Below are positions 8,878-18,178 of a stretch of DNA of 44,962 nucleotides, one piece after another. The notes under the pieces were generated by a model. It saw only the letters and a program-made list of their open reading frames with translations, did no database searches and had not been told where the DNA came from. The stretch covers positions 1 through 44,962 of the forward strand of contig JAFUOJ010000026.1 of NCBI GenBank assembly GCA_017481945.1, read 5' to 3'. How positions within the stretch are numbered: the first letter of the stretch is position 1; each line of letters begins with the position of its first letter. The translations under genes were made by a program, and so were the position numbers. The DNA comes from Parabacteroides sp. Lineage in GTDB: Bacteria > Bacteroidota > Bacteroidia > Bacteroidales > Tannerellaceae.

Positions 8878-9231
8878 TTAAATTATACGACTTTTGGTAT
8901 AACCTTCCTTCTGCAATATTTCCAATATTTTAGAGCGAAAATCCCCCTGTACGATAATCTCTCCCTCTTTAGCAGAACCACCAACACCACATTTTACTTT
9001 CAGGAGCTTTCCCAAAGCTTCCAAGTCAACAGTTTTACCAACAAATCCTGTTACCAATGTAACCATTTTCCCTCCTCGGTTCCGTTTATCTAAAGAAATA
9101 CGTAATTGTTGTTTTTCCTTAGGAAGAGTTTCTTCTTCCTCTTCTTCTCCAGTATCATATTGAAAATTAGGATTAGTAGAATACATAACTCCTAAACGGT
9201 CTTTCCAATCGTTATTCTTCATAAATGTCAT
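8878..9231 (-). CDS. SUI1/YciH family translation factor
   Basis: The 117-residue protein ends in a complete SUI1 domain: RGGKMVTLVTGFVG, then KVKCGVGGSAKEGEIIVQGD and a final helix ILEILQKEGY. This domain is shared with eukaryotic eIF1 and E. coli YciH, which influences start-site fidelity on the 30S subunit. The first 45 residues are acidic and low in complexity. Its start overlaps the end of ispF by 4 bases. Confidence 0.88.
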   Translation of the reverse strand: MTFMKNNDWKDRLGVMYSTNPNFQYDTGEEEEEETLPKEKQQLRISLDKRNRGGKMVTLVTGFVGKTVDLEALGKLLKVKCGVGGSAKEGEIIVQGDFRSKILEILQKEGYTKSRII

Positions 9232-9704
9232 TTTTGAATTAATACAGTTGCATAAGCTGCTATCCCTTCTTGACGGCCTGTAAACCCAAGTTTTTCTGTC
9301 GTTGTAGCTTTAATAGAGATATCATCAATATCCACTTGTAAAACTTCTGCCATAACTTGTTTCATTTCTGGAATATAAGGATTTAATTTCGGTCGTTCTG
9401 CAGCAACGGTCACATCTATATTACCTAAAGAATATCCTGCTTCTTGAAGTAACTTCATTGTTTTACCCAATAAAATCTTACTATCGATACCCTTATATTC
9501 TCCAGCAGTATCAGGGAAATGATAACCTATATCCCGCATATTGGCAGCTCCTAACAATGCATCACAAACTGCATGAATAAGAACATCCGCATCACTATGT
9601 CCCTGTAATCCTTTTGTATGTTCAATTTTTATTCCTCCTAACCATAACTCACGATTCGGAACAAGAGCATGAACATCAAATCCAAAACCTACTCGTATCT
9701 TCAT
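9228..9704 (-). CDS. ispF: 2-C-methyl-D-erythritol 2,4-cyclodiphosphate synthase
   Basis: IspF cyclises CDP-methylerythritol phosphate in the MEP isoprenoid pathway. The 158-residue protein has the zinc ligands Asp10 and His12 in GFGFDVHAL, the GHSDADVLIHAVCDALLGA segment, DIGYHFPDT and the C-terminal TTTEKLGFTGRQEGIAAYA. It sits 6 bases after porV; the order porU-porV-ispF matches what I recall from Porphyromonas, although the functions are unrelated. Confidence 0.96.
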   Translation of the reverse strand: MKIRVGFGFDVHALVPNRELWLGGIKIEHTKGLQGHSDADVLIHAVCDALLGAANMRDIGYHFPDTAGEYKGIDSKILLGKTMKLLQEAGYSLGNIDVTVAAERPKLNPYIPEMKQVMAEVLQVDIDDISIKATTTEKLGFTGRQEGIAAYATVLIQK

Positions 9705-9710
9705 ATCTTT

Positions 9711-10874
9711 TTATCTGAATAGATTCTTAATACCATCCATATCAAAGGATAAAGAGAAACGCAATGTCTGATCCAATGGGTTTTGCTGAACCGTACTAAT
9801 CAAATAAGCTGCGTCTAACTGGAACACGCTCATACGAAAACCAGCTCCTACAGAAAAATATTTACGATTACCGACACTTGCACTTTCATAGAAATAACCA
9901 CCACGCACAAAGAATTGTTGATTATAACTATACTCAGCACCCGCAGATACCATAATCTCTTTTAATAAACCATTTGGTGAATCACTAAAAGATTTAAATA
10001 TACCAGAAATACTAGACCAAGACTTATAATCATCTATACGCTGTTGATAATCATCTTCACTTTCTCCATCTTCTTTTTGAGGAGCGTAAGGCACTAAATA
10101 TTTACTCAGGTCTAAATAAACTCCTATCTGATTATAATCATCAATTGGGTAAAGAAGACCTGTTCCTAAAGTTAGTTTTGCAGGAAGATAACTATTGGTT
10201 TCTCCTCCATCATACGATATTTTACTACCAATATTAGACAAATTAAAACCAAAGCTCCATAATGCTTCTGCATTTCCCATTATAACATATCTCTCCAAAT
10301 AACCAGAAATATCGGCAGCAAAAGCTGTACCTGCATATTTTTCTTCATTTGCATCGGTACCCATATCAGAACGAATATAACGCAAAGTTACTCCCATAGA
10401 ATAGGATTCTGATAACTTACGGCTATAACTTACATCAAATGCCATTTCATAAGGATTAGTATAATAAGGAATATCTCCAATATTTTCCCACATACCTACT
10501 TCTCCTAAAGAGAAATAACGCAAAGAGGCCCCAATAGCTTGCAAGTCATTACTTCCTATTTTATAATAACCTGACATATTTACCAAAGCGACATCATTAA
10601 CCAATTTACGTAACCAAGGTGTATAAGATAAACTTACCCCACCTTTACTATACATAAATGGATACTTTGCTGCATTCCAATACTGAGAACTAATATCTGG
10701 TAATGAAGCAACCCCCAAGTCTCCCATACCACCCCCACGAGCATCAGGAGCAATATTTAAAGAAGGAACAGCCATCTGAAGCAATGAGTAATCATCCTGT
10801 CCCCAAACTGTCGTAAGAGAGGTTAATAATACCAATAATATAGTAAGTGTACTGATTTTTAAAACTCTTATCAT
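9711..10874 (-). CDS. porV: Type IX secretion system outer membrane protein PorV (LptO)
   Basis: PorV is the outer membrane beta-barrel that collects T9SS cargo from the translocon and hands it to the PorU sortase complex. The 387-residue protein begins with a signal peptide (to about residue 25, VWGQD), then the family hallmark LQMAVPSLNIAPDARGGGMG and SSQYWNAAKYPF. The rest alternates in barrel-strand fashion, and the final FSLSFDMDGIKNLFR ends in aromatic residues. It lies 80 bases downstream of porU. Confidence 0.92.
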   Translation of the reverse strand: MIRVLKISTLTILLVLLTSLTTVWGQDDYSLLQMAVPSLNIAPDARGGGMGDLGVASLPDISSQYWNAAKYPFMYSKGGVSLSYTPWLRKLVNDVALVNMSGYYKIGSNDLQAIGASLRYFSLGEVGMWENIGDIPYYTNPYEMAFDVSYSRKLSESYSMGVTLRYIRSDMGTDANEEKYAGTAFAADISGYLERYVIMGNAEALWSFGFNLSNIGSKISYDGGETNSYLPAKLTLGTGLLYPIDDYNQIGVYLDLSKYLVPYAPQKEDGESEDDYQQRIDDYKSWSSISGIFKSFSDSPNGLLKEIMVSAGAEYSYNQQFFVRGGYFYESASVGNRKYFSVGAGFRMSVFQLDAAYLISTVQQNPLDQTLRFSLSFDMDGIKNLFR

Positions 10875-10954
10875 ATATCTATTATTTAATACAACTCATT
10901 GTATAAACTAATTATTCTAAACTTTATTGTATAAAAATTTATCTTTTAGTAGAA

Positions 10955-13900
10955 TCATTCACCCAAGATTATCAGCTTACTCGCCTTTGTTACCTCTTTT
11001 GAATTATCAGTACTGATAACAGCCCGATAAATATAAACTCCCGGACGAACACGAGCGCCTCCACCAATCGTTAAATTCCAAGAGACAGAGTAAGCTTTAA
11101 ACAAATCAGACATTCCACTTTCTTCATGTTTCCACAAACGACGTCCAGCCAAATCGTAAACCATAATACCCACTTTCATACGGCTTTCAGGTCGATTATG
11201 GGTAATATGAAACGTAACTTGTTCACGAGCTGGACTTGGCGTTGCTATTACATCAAAGATAAAAGGTTTTAACCCTTCTACTACTTCAAATGTAAATGTA
11301 TATACCGTTGAGTTATTCTGAATATCCCATACCCAAAATTCGGCCATGTGTACACCTGGTTCTAATTCAGGAATAGGGAACTTCACAATACCCATTCCTT
11401 CTTCTCCCGGCAACAATTCATAGTAACTATTCAGGTTATAAGATAAAGCCGATGATTCATCTATAACTAACATCATATCATGTCCAATACTACTACCGGT
11501 AATATTCACTCCACTTTTATCCCATACTTTTGCGACAAAGTAAGGAGTTGTATTAACCTGCCCGCCTTCGACAAAAGTAGTATCATTTAAATACAAAGCG
11601 CGTATTTCTGGTCCCACCGTATCCTTTTCAGCTGTAATAGAGGTTCCTCCCACAATAAAATTATTAAAACTACCTTGTGCCTCATTTCCATTTTGAGAAT
11701 CAATAGCATACAAGCTCATCTTTCCTTGTAAACCTGAGTAAGAGATATCTTTAGGGACTGTAAACGTAAAACTAAACTTACCTTCTCGTATAGAATCATT
11801 TCCTATAAATAATGTATTAGGATAATCTGTATAAGCAAATGGAGTCTCCCCTGTATTATTATTATCTAAACAGGTCACTGAAATCTTACTGTCTTTTATT
11901 GTCGGATTTATAACTCCTGTAAAATCAACGGCCAAGTTTCCCAAAGTATTTACGACCTGTCCCTCTACCGTAACTTTCTCCAATGCCTTAAATGCGATTG
12001 GTTCATCATCAACAGATTGTCCATTTACCGAAGTTACTTGAATTCTATATTCAGGTAAAGCAAGCTTTAACGCAGGATCTCCAATCAAGCAGAAACCTAA
12101 TTCCCGCACTGAAGACAAAGCATTTTTTGTTTCCAACATAGCTTCCCCCAATGTACGTACTGAACCACTGTTCTTTTCCAACAAATAGCGAATTAATTTA
12201 TCATTCATCGAAAAATTAGATTCGGGGAACCCTAAACGTACTGTAGTAAACAAGGCTATACCTCCACTATTTTTATTAAGGAAAACACTTTCTCCTGCCG
12301 CTGTACTTACATCATCAAAACGAGTAAACTCACATGTTGCTGTAATCCATACTGGCAAATGAGAATAGGAATATTGTGTAATATCCGTTTGGGTTATGAC
12401 TTGCTCATCACTCAAAGCAATCGTGTTCCCATGTCCAGTATAATTAAACAACAACAAACCATCCTTTAACAACTTCTGCAAATTAGAACGGACATCCGGA
12501 TAACCACCTTGTCCTCCTGATTGCTCCTTCTTATACGCATCAAAATATAACTTATTCACTAAAAAATTAGGATGATTACTTTCTATATAAGTAGCTAATT
12601 GATCCGCCTGTTGCATATGCTTTGTAGTATATGCGTCAGAATTACTACCATCATCAGCCATAAAACAAAGATTATTTTTCCAAGAGCCACAATCTTGATT
12701 ACCCATATAAGAAATAACTTTATCCACCGCTTGGGTAGCCTGTTCTAATGTTCGAACCGGGAAACGCCCTATACCCAAACACAATTTCTTACTATATAGA
12801 TTTTTCTTATTATCCGAATCATCTAAATAACCAAAGTAATCGTCTACAACAAAAGAATTATCATTCAATGAATTTTCAGTCTGATAAGTCAATAGCATAT
12901 TACTCATATCTATTGATTTCCAAGCAGAAGTCAATTGACGATTATCATACGAGCCATCTCCAAATAGTAACAAATACTTTGGCGCATCATCGGTAGAGGT
13001 CTGACGATCATAAAACATTTTCATAAAGCGACGATAGGCTGTCGCGTCAGGAGTACCACTTGAATATTCATTATAAATTGATTCAGGAGTTACAACCCTT
13101 ACACTCAATCCATCTTGTATGCGATGTGCTTCAGCTAAACGTTCTGCTTGTTCACAAAAAACAGGTTGAGCAATAATAATCATATCCTGCTGTTCCAAAG
13201 CATGCAGATTCTGATTGTTTACTTCTCCGACAACTTCCGGACTTTTTATTTGAGCCGGTTTTACTGCGACAAATTCGCGTAAAACAGTAGAAGCAGGCAC
13301 AGAGAAAGATAATTCCGTACCCTCTAAAGTAGTTTCAACTTGCCAAGGATTAACACCATCAGTTACATCAAAAACAAGGGTATTTACATCCGCATTTTGT
13401 ACAATAAAGCGAGAAGTATTTCCTATAGTAGCAATGTTCCGAAAAAAAGTATAACCATCATACATCTTTAATAACCGCTTCATCTGGAGGCGAAAGTAAT
13501 CAAGGCGAACATTTTCATGCCCTGTTGTATTATACTGAATCGTTACCTTTACGGACTCTTCCTTATCAGACTTCCAAGCAGCGACTTGATTTATAGCCTT
13601 CGCTTTCACATAAGACTCTGAGACCGTTGTAATTCTACTTGAAATTAGCTGATTCCCATCTACACTCATTGTCACTTTCCCTGCAGTACCTGTAGGACGT
13701 GCTATAAATGAAAGAGAGACCATTCCCTCTTCATTAGTAATTCCTGGGACAGAAACTGTAAAATCACGTGATAATGTAGTCTCAAAAGATTCTCCATACA
13801 ACTCGCGGCCTGAATTATTTACCGATACTAATTCCTGCTCATGAAGTACATAATCATCAAAAGTCGTTACCTGCAAAGTAGCTCCCTCTACAGAAACAAC

Positions 13901-14335
13901 CTTTTCCATAGTTCTACCTGCTGTTTCTTTCTCTGTCACAAAATAATATCCATAATTGGAATAAGGATTATTTGTATGCTCAAAACAACCGGAAGATAAT
14001 GAATACTCCCATTTACGAGCTCCTTTCCCATAAAACAATAGATAATCAGAGCCTCTCCATACAGCTACTTCTGGCAAATCATCTATATAAGGAGTGGAGA
14101 AATCTTCATCCAAAGGCCAACCACCATACCCATAAACAGCCACATTCTCCAGATTGGAGAACCCCATTTTAGCCAAATCCGTAGTTGTCAATTTGTAAAT
14201 ACCATCTTCTGCCACACGTACCTTTACCCATTTCCCTGAACTTAAGACAGAATTAGAAGCATATTGACTTCCCTCTGCCCAAGCTGAAACGAGTAAACAA
14301 AATACGAACAACAATGTATAAAAGATTCTCCTCAT
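10955..14335 (-). CDS. porU: Type IX secretion system sortase PorU
   Basis: PorU is a gingipain-like cysteine peptidase on the cell surface that removes the C-terminal signal of T9SS cargo and attaches the protein to A-LPS. The 1126-residue sequence has a signal peptide (to about residue 20), a long beta-rich N-terminal half, and the C25 catalytic domain with GDGSYDNR near residue 459, His635 in NYTGHGN and Cys668 in ITATCEFTRF. The end is itself a T9SS-type C-terminal domain (PSPAREQV...YDLAGRRLW...GVYIYRAV), as in the known protein. It starts 15 bases after the hydrolase gene. Confidence 0.93.
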   Translation of the reverse strand: MRRIFYTLLFVFCLLVSAWAEGSQYASNSVLSSGKWVKVRVAEDGIYKLTTTDLAKMGFSNLENVAVYGYGGWPLDEDFSTPYIDDLPEVAVWRGSDYLLFYGKGARKWEYSLSSGCFEHTNNPYSNYGYYFVTEKETAGRTMEKVVSVEGATLQVTTFDDYVLHEQELVSVNNSGRELYGESFETTLSRDFTVSVPGITNEEGMVSLSFIARPTGTAGKVTMSVDGNQLISSRITTVSESYVKAKAINQVAAWKSDKEESVKVTIQYNTTGHENVRLDYFRLQMKRLLKMYDGYTFFRNIATIGNTSRFIVQNADVNTLVFDVTDGVNPWQVETTLEGTELSFSVPASTVLREFVAVKPAQIKSPEVVGEVNNQNLHALEQQDMIIIAQPVFCEQAERLAEAHRIQDGLSVRVVTPESIYNEYSSGTPDATAYRRFMKMFYDRQTSTDDAPKYLLLFGDGSYDNRQLTSAWKSIDMSNMLLTYQTENSLNDNSFVVDDYFGYLDDSDNKKNLYSKKLCLGIGRFPVRTLEQATQAVDKVISYMGNQDCGSWKNNLCFMADDGSNSDAYTTKHMQQADQLATYIESNHPNFLVNKLYFDAYKKEQSGGQGGYPDVRSNLQKLLKDGLLLFNYTGHGNTIALSDEQVITQTDITQYSYSHLPVWITATCEFTRFDDVSTAAGESVFLNKNSGGIALFTTVRLGFPESNFSMNDKLIRYLLEKNSGSVRTLGEAMLETKNALSSVRELGFCLIGDPALKLALPEYRIQVTSVNGQSVDDEPIAFKALEKVTVEGQVVNTLGNLAVDFTGVINPTIKDSKISVTCLDNNNTGETPFAYTDYPNTLFIGNDSIREGKFSFTFTVPKDISYSGLQGKMSLYAIDSQNGNEAQGSFNNFIVGGTSITAEKDTVGPEIRALYLNDTTFVEGGQVNTTPYFVAKVWDKSGVNITGSSIGHDMMLVIDESSALSYNLNSYYELLPGEEGMGIVKFPIPELEPGVHMAEFWVWDIQNNSTVYTFTFEVVEGLKPFIFDVIATPSPAREQVTFHITHNRPESRMKVGIMVYDLAGRRLWKHEESGMSDLFKAYSVSWNLTIGGGARVRPGVYIYRAVISTDNSKEVTKASKLIILGE

Positions 14336-14350
14336 ACGTCCTTTTCAGTG

Positions 14351-14965
14351 TTATTTCACAAAGAAATCCAGCAACTTCTGTTCGCCAATATATCCTTGCA
14401 AATGGTCGTCTATTTGAACTGGACCTACCCCAACCGGAGTTCCAGTATAAATCAAATCGCCTATCTTCAGCGTAAAGAAACGACTTACATAAGCAATAAT
14501 TTTATCGACCGAGAAAAGCATATCCTGCGTATTTCCTTTTTGAACTGTCTTCCCATTAATATCTAAATGGAAAGGAAGATTACTTATACTTCCCACCTGT
14601 TCCACTGGAACAAACGTGCCAACCACTGCCGAATTATCAAAGGCTTTACTAAGTTCCCAAGGCAGTCCTTGTTCACGTAGTTTCCGCTGTAAATCACGAG
14701 CTGTAAAGTCAATCCCTACAGTTACTTCCGTATAATAACGATGAGCGAAACGCTCTGCAATATTCTTTCCCAGCCGATCAATCTTCACAACTAACTCCGT
14801 CTCATAATGAATTTCTGACGAGAAATCAGGTATAAAGAACGGCTTCCCATCTTTTAATAATGAAGAATCAGACTTCATAAAGATGGTAGGCTCTGATAAT
14901 TCTAACGAATGATGCAACTCTTTATTGTGGGCTGCATAGTTCATCCCTACTGCAATTATTTTCAT
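14351..14965 (-). CDS. Fumarylacetoacetate hydrolase-fold family protein
   Basis: A 204-residue single-domain enzyme of the FAH superfamily. It begins KIIAVGMNYAAHNKEL, then FMKSDSSLL, and has the metal-binding Glu-Thr-Glu in HYETELVVKI and the Asp in VGIDFTARDLQ. Near the end, KIGDLIYTGTPVGVGPV is the usual family segment. Such proteins act as acylpyruvate hydrolases or oxaloacetate decarboxylases; the substrate cannot be fixed here. Its ATG overlaps the rex stop by 4 bases. Confidence 0.88.
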   Translation of the reverse strand: MKIIAVGMNYAAHNKELHHSLELSEPTIFMKSDSSLLKDGKPFFIPDFSSEIHYETELVVKIDRLGKNIAERFAHRYYTEVTVGIDFTARDLQRKLREQGLPWELSKAFDNSAVVGTFVPVEQVGSISNLPFHLDINGKTVQKGNTQDMLFSVDKIIAYVSRFFTLKIGDLIYTGTPVGVGPVQIDDHLQGYIGEQKLLDFFVK

Positions 14966-15618
14966 ATATCAGCAATTGAAAAATTCAAACGATTAAACAT
15001 GACTGCCAGATGGGCATACATCGAAGTATTCTGTACTACAATATTTTCTGGAACTCGAATACGGAACGGCGTAAAATTCCACAACGCTTTTATTCCACCC
15101 GCTATAATATGATCTGTAACCTCTTGAGCTTTATCCACCGGAACCGTAATCACCCCAATAGTTGCACCATACTCTTTTTGTTTAAGAGGAAAATCTTCCA
15201 TGTGATAAACGGGGATATGATTTATTTGACTCCCTGCCAACTCCCGACGAACATCAAAACCAGCAACAATCTCCAATCCGTATTGTTTCAATCCGGAGTC
15301 TTGTAACAAAGCAGCTCCCAAACTACCAACGCCAAACAAAAAGGCTTTATGTTGTACGGTAAATCCCAAAAAGTCTTCTAACACCTCTACCAATGTATCA
15401 ATTTCGTAACCGACACGTGTTTTTCCGGCAATATTCACAAAAGAAAGATCCTTTGCAACTTGACTTGGATCTACACTTATTTCTTTAGCAATCTGAGTAG
15501 ACGATACAAAAGCCTCTCCTCTTCCTTTTAAAAGTTTCAAAAAGGCAAGATACCACGGTAACCTTCTAAGTGTCGGCTCTGGCACTTTCCAGATTTGTTT
15601 CATTTCATCGTTAGCCAT
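14962..15618 (-). CDS. rex: Redox-sensing transcriptional repressor Rex
   Basis: Rex represses fermentation and respiration genes and leaves DNA when NADH rises. The 218-residue protein has an N-terminal winged helix (residues about 10-80, with STQIAKEISVDPSQVAKDLSF as recognition region) and a Rossmann NADH domain with GVGSLG at 96-101. The C-terminus contains the domain-swapped helix expected of the dimer. It heads the rex-FAH-porU-porV run; a Rex-like dyad lies in its upstream region (15695-15713). Confidence 0.93.
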   Translation of the reverse strand: MANDEMKQIWKVPEPTLRRLPWYLAFLKLLKGRGEAFVSSTQIAKEISVDPSQVAKDLSFVNIAGKTRVGYEIDTLVEVLEDFLGFTVQHKAFLFGVGSLGAALLQDSGLKQYGLEIVAGFDVRRELAGSQINHIPVYHMEDFPLKQKEYGATIGVITVPVDKAQEVTDHIIAGGIKALWNFTPFRIRVPENIVVQNTSMYAHLAVMFNRLNFSIADI

Positions 15619-15643
15619 CTTCCTAATTCGTTAATGTAGCTTA

Positions 15644-15671
15644 CAAAAATACAACTTTTTTCTTAGGCAAA
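15644..15671 (-). promoter_or_regulatory. Probable rex promoter
   Basis: On the minus strand TATTTTTG lies at 15651-15644, 26 bases before the rex ATG. A TTTG at 15671-15668 is only 16 bases upstream, shorter than the usual 19-21. Confidence 0.4.
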
Positions 15672-15694
15672 AGAAATATCAGTTATCCGCATTG

Positions 15695-15713
15695 TTGCGG
15701 TCTTGTACCACAA
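15695..15713. promoter_or_regulatory. Possible Rex operator (imperfect dyad)
   Basis: TTGCGGT, 5 bases, ACCACAA: the arms match at 6 of 7 positions. The outer TTGyG...CACAA resembles the Rex box TTGTG-N8-CACAA but is one base longer. It sits between rex and the divergent trpB2 gene, where autoregulation would be expected. Confidence 0.3.
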
Positions 15714-15737
15714 AGATATATATTTTCCTGTATTTCA

Positions 15738-15768
15738 TTTGAAGAACGGAATATTATTCGTTACTTTG
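15738..15768 (+). promoter_or_regulatory. Promoter for the TrpB2-type gene
   Basis: TTTG (15738-15741), 19 bases, TTACTTTG (15761-15768), one mismatch from TAnnTTTG. The predicted leader is about 55 bases. Confidence 0.5.
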
Positions 15769-15828
15769 CTTCCAAGTTGTAAGCTTTTAAGGCAAAATTA
15801 GAGAATAATATAAACGACATAAAACGAC

Positions 15829-17190
15829 ATGGAAAGTAAGAAATTTTTACTACAGGAGAAAGATATTCCAACTGCGTGGTACAATATTGTAGCCGACATG
15901 AAGAATAAACCGCTCCCTCCTTTAAATCCTCAGACAAAAAAGCCTCTAACAGCAGAAGATCTTTATCCCCTATTTGCTAAAGGGTTAGTAGAACAGGAAT
16001 TGAATGAGACTGACGCTTGGATCGAAATACCGGAAGAGGTTCGCGATATGTATAAAATTTGGCGTCCGACTCCATTAGTTCGTGCTTACGGATTGGAGAA
16101 AGCTCTTGATACACCGGCACACATTTATTTCAAGAACGAAAGTGTCAGCCCTGTTGGTTCGCATAAATTGAACTCTGCCATCCCACAAGCTTATTTCTGT
16201 AAAAAGGATGGAATTACTAATATCACTACAGAAACAGGAGCCGGACAATGGGGAGCTTCTATGGCAATGGCTGCTAAACATTTTGGGTTAGAGTTAGCTG
16301 TTTACATGGTAAAGGTTAGTTACAACCAAAAGCCCTACCGCCGCTCTATGATGCAAACGTTTGGAGCAGAAGTTATTGCCTCACCAAGTATGAGTACACG
16401 TGCCGGTCGCGACATCATTACTCGTAACCCCAATTATCAAGGTAGCTTAGGTACTGCTATTTCAGAAGCTGTTGAATTGGCTATGCAAACGCCTAACTGT
16501 AAGTATGTATTGGGTAGCGTTTTGAACCATGTAATGCTCCACCAGACAGTTATTGGTTTGGAAGCTGAAAAGCAAATGGAAATGGCCGGAGAATACCCCG
16601 ATGTTGTTGTTGCTTGTTTCGGTGGTGGTTCCAATTTCTCCGGAATCGCATTCCCATTTTTACGCCATAAGTTGACTCAAGGTAAAGAAATTCGTATCGT
16701 AGCTGCAGAGCCAGCGTCTTGTCCTAAACTGACTCGCGGACAATTCCAATATGACTTCGGAGACGAGGCGGGTTACACACCACTTCTTCCTATGTTTACA
16801 TTGGGACATAATTTTGCCCCGGCAAATATTCATGCAGGAGGTTTACGCTACCACGGTGCAGGCTCAATTGTCAGTCAATTGAAGATGGACGGTTTAATGG
16901 ACGCTGTAGACATTCAACAGTTGGAAACATTCAAAGCTGCCACCTTATTTGCACAAACTGAAGGTATTATCCCTGCACCAGAGTCCTCTCACGCCATTGC
17001 AGCAGCAATTCGCGAAGCAGAGCAAGCAAAATTGGAAGGCAAGCAACGTACAATCCTATTCAACCTTTCAGGTCACGGATTAATAGACATGGCTGCTTAT
17101 GACCGTTATTTTGCAGGAGACTTGACGAACTACGAGGTTACAGATGAAGATGTAGCCAAGAACCTCTCTGTAATAGAAAAAATCATCTAA
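15829..17190 (+). CDS. TrpB2-type tryptophan synthase beta-like PLP enzyme
   Basis: A 453-residue fold-type II PLP enzyme of the TrpB2 branch, longer than standard TrpB (about 400). Lys113 in SPVGSHKLNSA should carry the cofactor; ETGAGQWG binds the carboxylate, CFGGGSNFSG binds the phosphate, and PAPESSHAIAAA and the final LSGHG are also typical. TrpB2 makes tryptophan from serine and indole without TrpA. No other trp gene is near, so it may salvage indole; this is inference. Confidence 0.9.
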   Translation: MESKKFLLQEKDIPTAWYNIVADMKNKPLPPLNPQTKKPLTAEDLYPLFAKGLVEQELNETDAWIEIPEEVRDMYKIWRPTPLVRAYGLEKALDTPAHIYFKNESVSPVGSHKLNSAIPQAYFCKKDGITNITTETGAGQWGASMAMAAKHFGLELAVYMVKVSYNQKPYRRSMMQTFGAEVIASPSMSTRAGRDIITRNPNYQGSLGTAISEAVELAMQTPNCKYVLGSVLNHVMLHQTVIGLEAEKQMEMAGEYPDVVVACFGGGSNFSGIAFPFLRHKLTQGKEIRIVAAEPASCPKLTRGQFQYDFGDEAGYTPLLPMFTLGHNFAPANIHAGGLRYHGAGSIVSQLKMDGLMDAVDIQQLETFKAATLFAQTEGIIPAPESSHAIAAAIREAEQAKLEGKQRTILFNLSGHGLIDMAAYDRYFAGDLTNYEVTDEDVAKNLSVIEKII

Positions 17191-17222
17191 AGCAGAAATT
17201 CTTTTTCGAAAGAGAACCGCAT

Positions 17223-17270
17223 AAAAAATGGATGCCGAGGGAGTTTTTATTTCCTCGGCATCCATTTTTT
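17223..17270 (+). terminator. Strong intrinsic terminator after trpB2
   Basis: An 18-bp perfect stem including a 12-bp GC-containing part (TGGATGCCGAGG, with its complement at 17253-17264) and A/T ends, 12-base loop, T run at 17265-17270. Confidence 0.9.
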
Positions 17271-17356
17271 ATTCCCTGCTTAGAGAAGTTTCACTCCATG
17301 CGTATCCCTTTTCCATCAAATCTAAACTTCTATCTCCTACATTACGTATCTTTTCC

Positions 17357-17364
17357 TATATTTG
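17357..17364 (+). promoter_or_regulatory. Promoter -7 box for the sirtuin gene
   Basis: TATATTTG, 25 bases before the ATG at 17390. The -33 element is not clear. Confidence 0.45.
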
Positions 17365-17389
17365 TAATGTGTAATAAAAAGATGGTCTT

Positions 17390-18085
17390 ATGAAAAAGAA
17401 ATTAGTTATACTAACAGGAGCTGGCATGAGTGCTGAAAGTGGAATCTCTACCTTCCGTGATTCTGATGGTCTATGGGAAAAGTATCGAGTAGAAGACGTC
17501 GCCACTCCGGAAGGCTTTGCTGCAAATCCTCAATTAGTATTGGACTTCTATAACCAACGACGCCGAGAACTACTTACCACAAAGCCGAATGCAGGACACA
17601 TCGGATTGGCGGAATTAGAAAAAGAATTCGACGTTCGTATCATTACACAAAATATCGACAATTTACATGAACGTGCAGGAAGTAGTCAAGTAATCCATTT
17701 GCATGGAGAACTAATGAAAGCTTGTTCCGTACGAGATTTAGAAACAACGTATGACCTTTCACCAGAAAACCCAGACATAAAAATCGGAGATAAGGATCCC
17801 CAAGGCGTACAGCTTCGTCCCTTCATTGTTTGGTTTGGAGAGGCAGTCCCTATGATAGAACCGGCCATTCATTGGGTAGAAGATTGCGACATCTTTGTCA
17901 TTATTGGTACCTCCTTGAATGTTTACCCGGCAGCCGGGCTCCTCAACTACGTTCGTCGCGGTCAACCCATCTACTTAATTGACCCTAAAGAGGTGAAGGC
18001 ATACCGTAACGATATCCATTTCATCCAGAAAGGAGCTTCGGAGGGAGTGAAAGAATTAACGCAGCTATTACTGCAAAATCATTAA
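17390..18085 (+). CDS. NAD-dependent protein deacylase, sirtuin family, without zinc cysteines
   Basis: Sirtuins remove acyl groups from lysines using NAD. The 231-residue protein has GAGMSAESGISTFR (NAD loop), TQNIDNLHERAG and catalytic His105 in HLHGE. Tyr54 and Arg57 in FYNQRRR match the Tyr-x-x-Arg pair of SIRT5 and E. coli CobB, which points to succinyl or malonyl removal as well as acetyl. The four cysteines that normally bind structural zinc are absent: only two Cys exist in the protein and they are not paired. It is slightly shorter than CobB. Confidence 0.9.
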   Translation: MKKKLVILTGAGMSAESGISTFRDSDGLWEKYRVEDVATPEGFAANPQLVLDFYNQRRRELLTTKPNAGHIGLAELEKEFDVRIITQNIDNLHERAGSSQVIHLHGELMKACSVRDLETTYDLSPENPDIKIGDKDPQGVQLRPFIVWFGEAVPMIEPAIHWVEDCDIFVIIGTSLNVYPAAGLLNYVRRGQPIYLIDPKEVKAYRNDIHFIQKGASEGVKELTQLLLQNH

Positions 18086-18135
18086 TACATTCTTAAAATC
18101 ACTTACACAATAGCAGTGTTTTACTACATTTCTAT

Positions 18136-18143
18136 TACATTTG
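18136..18143 (+). promoter_or_regulatory. Promoter -7 box for nhaC
   Basis: TACATTTG, about 36 bases before the ATG at 18179. No clear TTTG at the -33 distance. Confidence 0.45.
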
Positions 18144-18178
18144 CACGGTAAACAATTATAAGAAGAGTATTATTCAGA

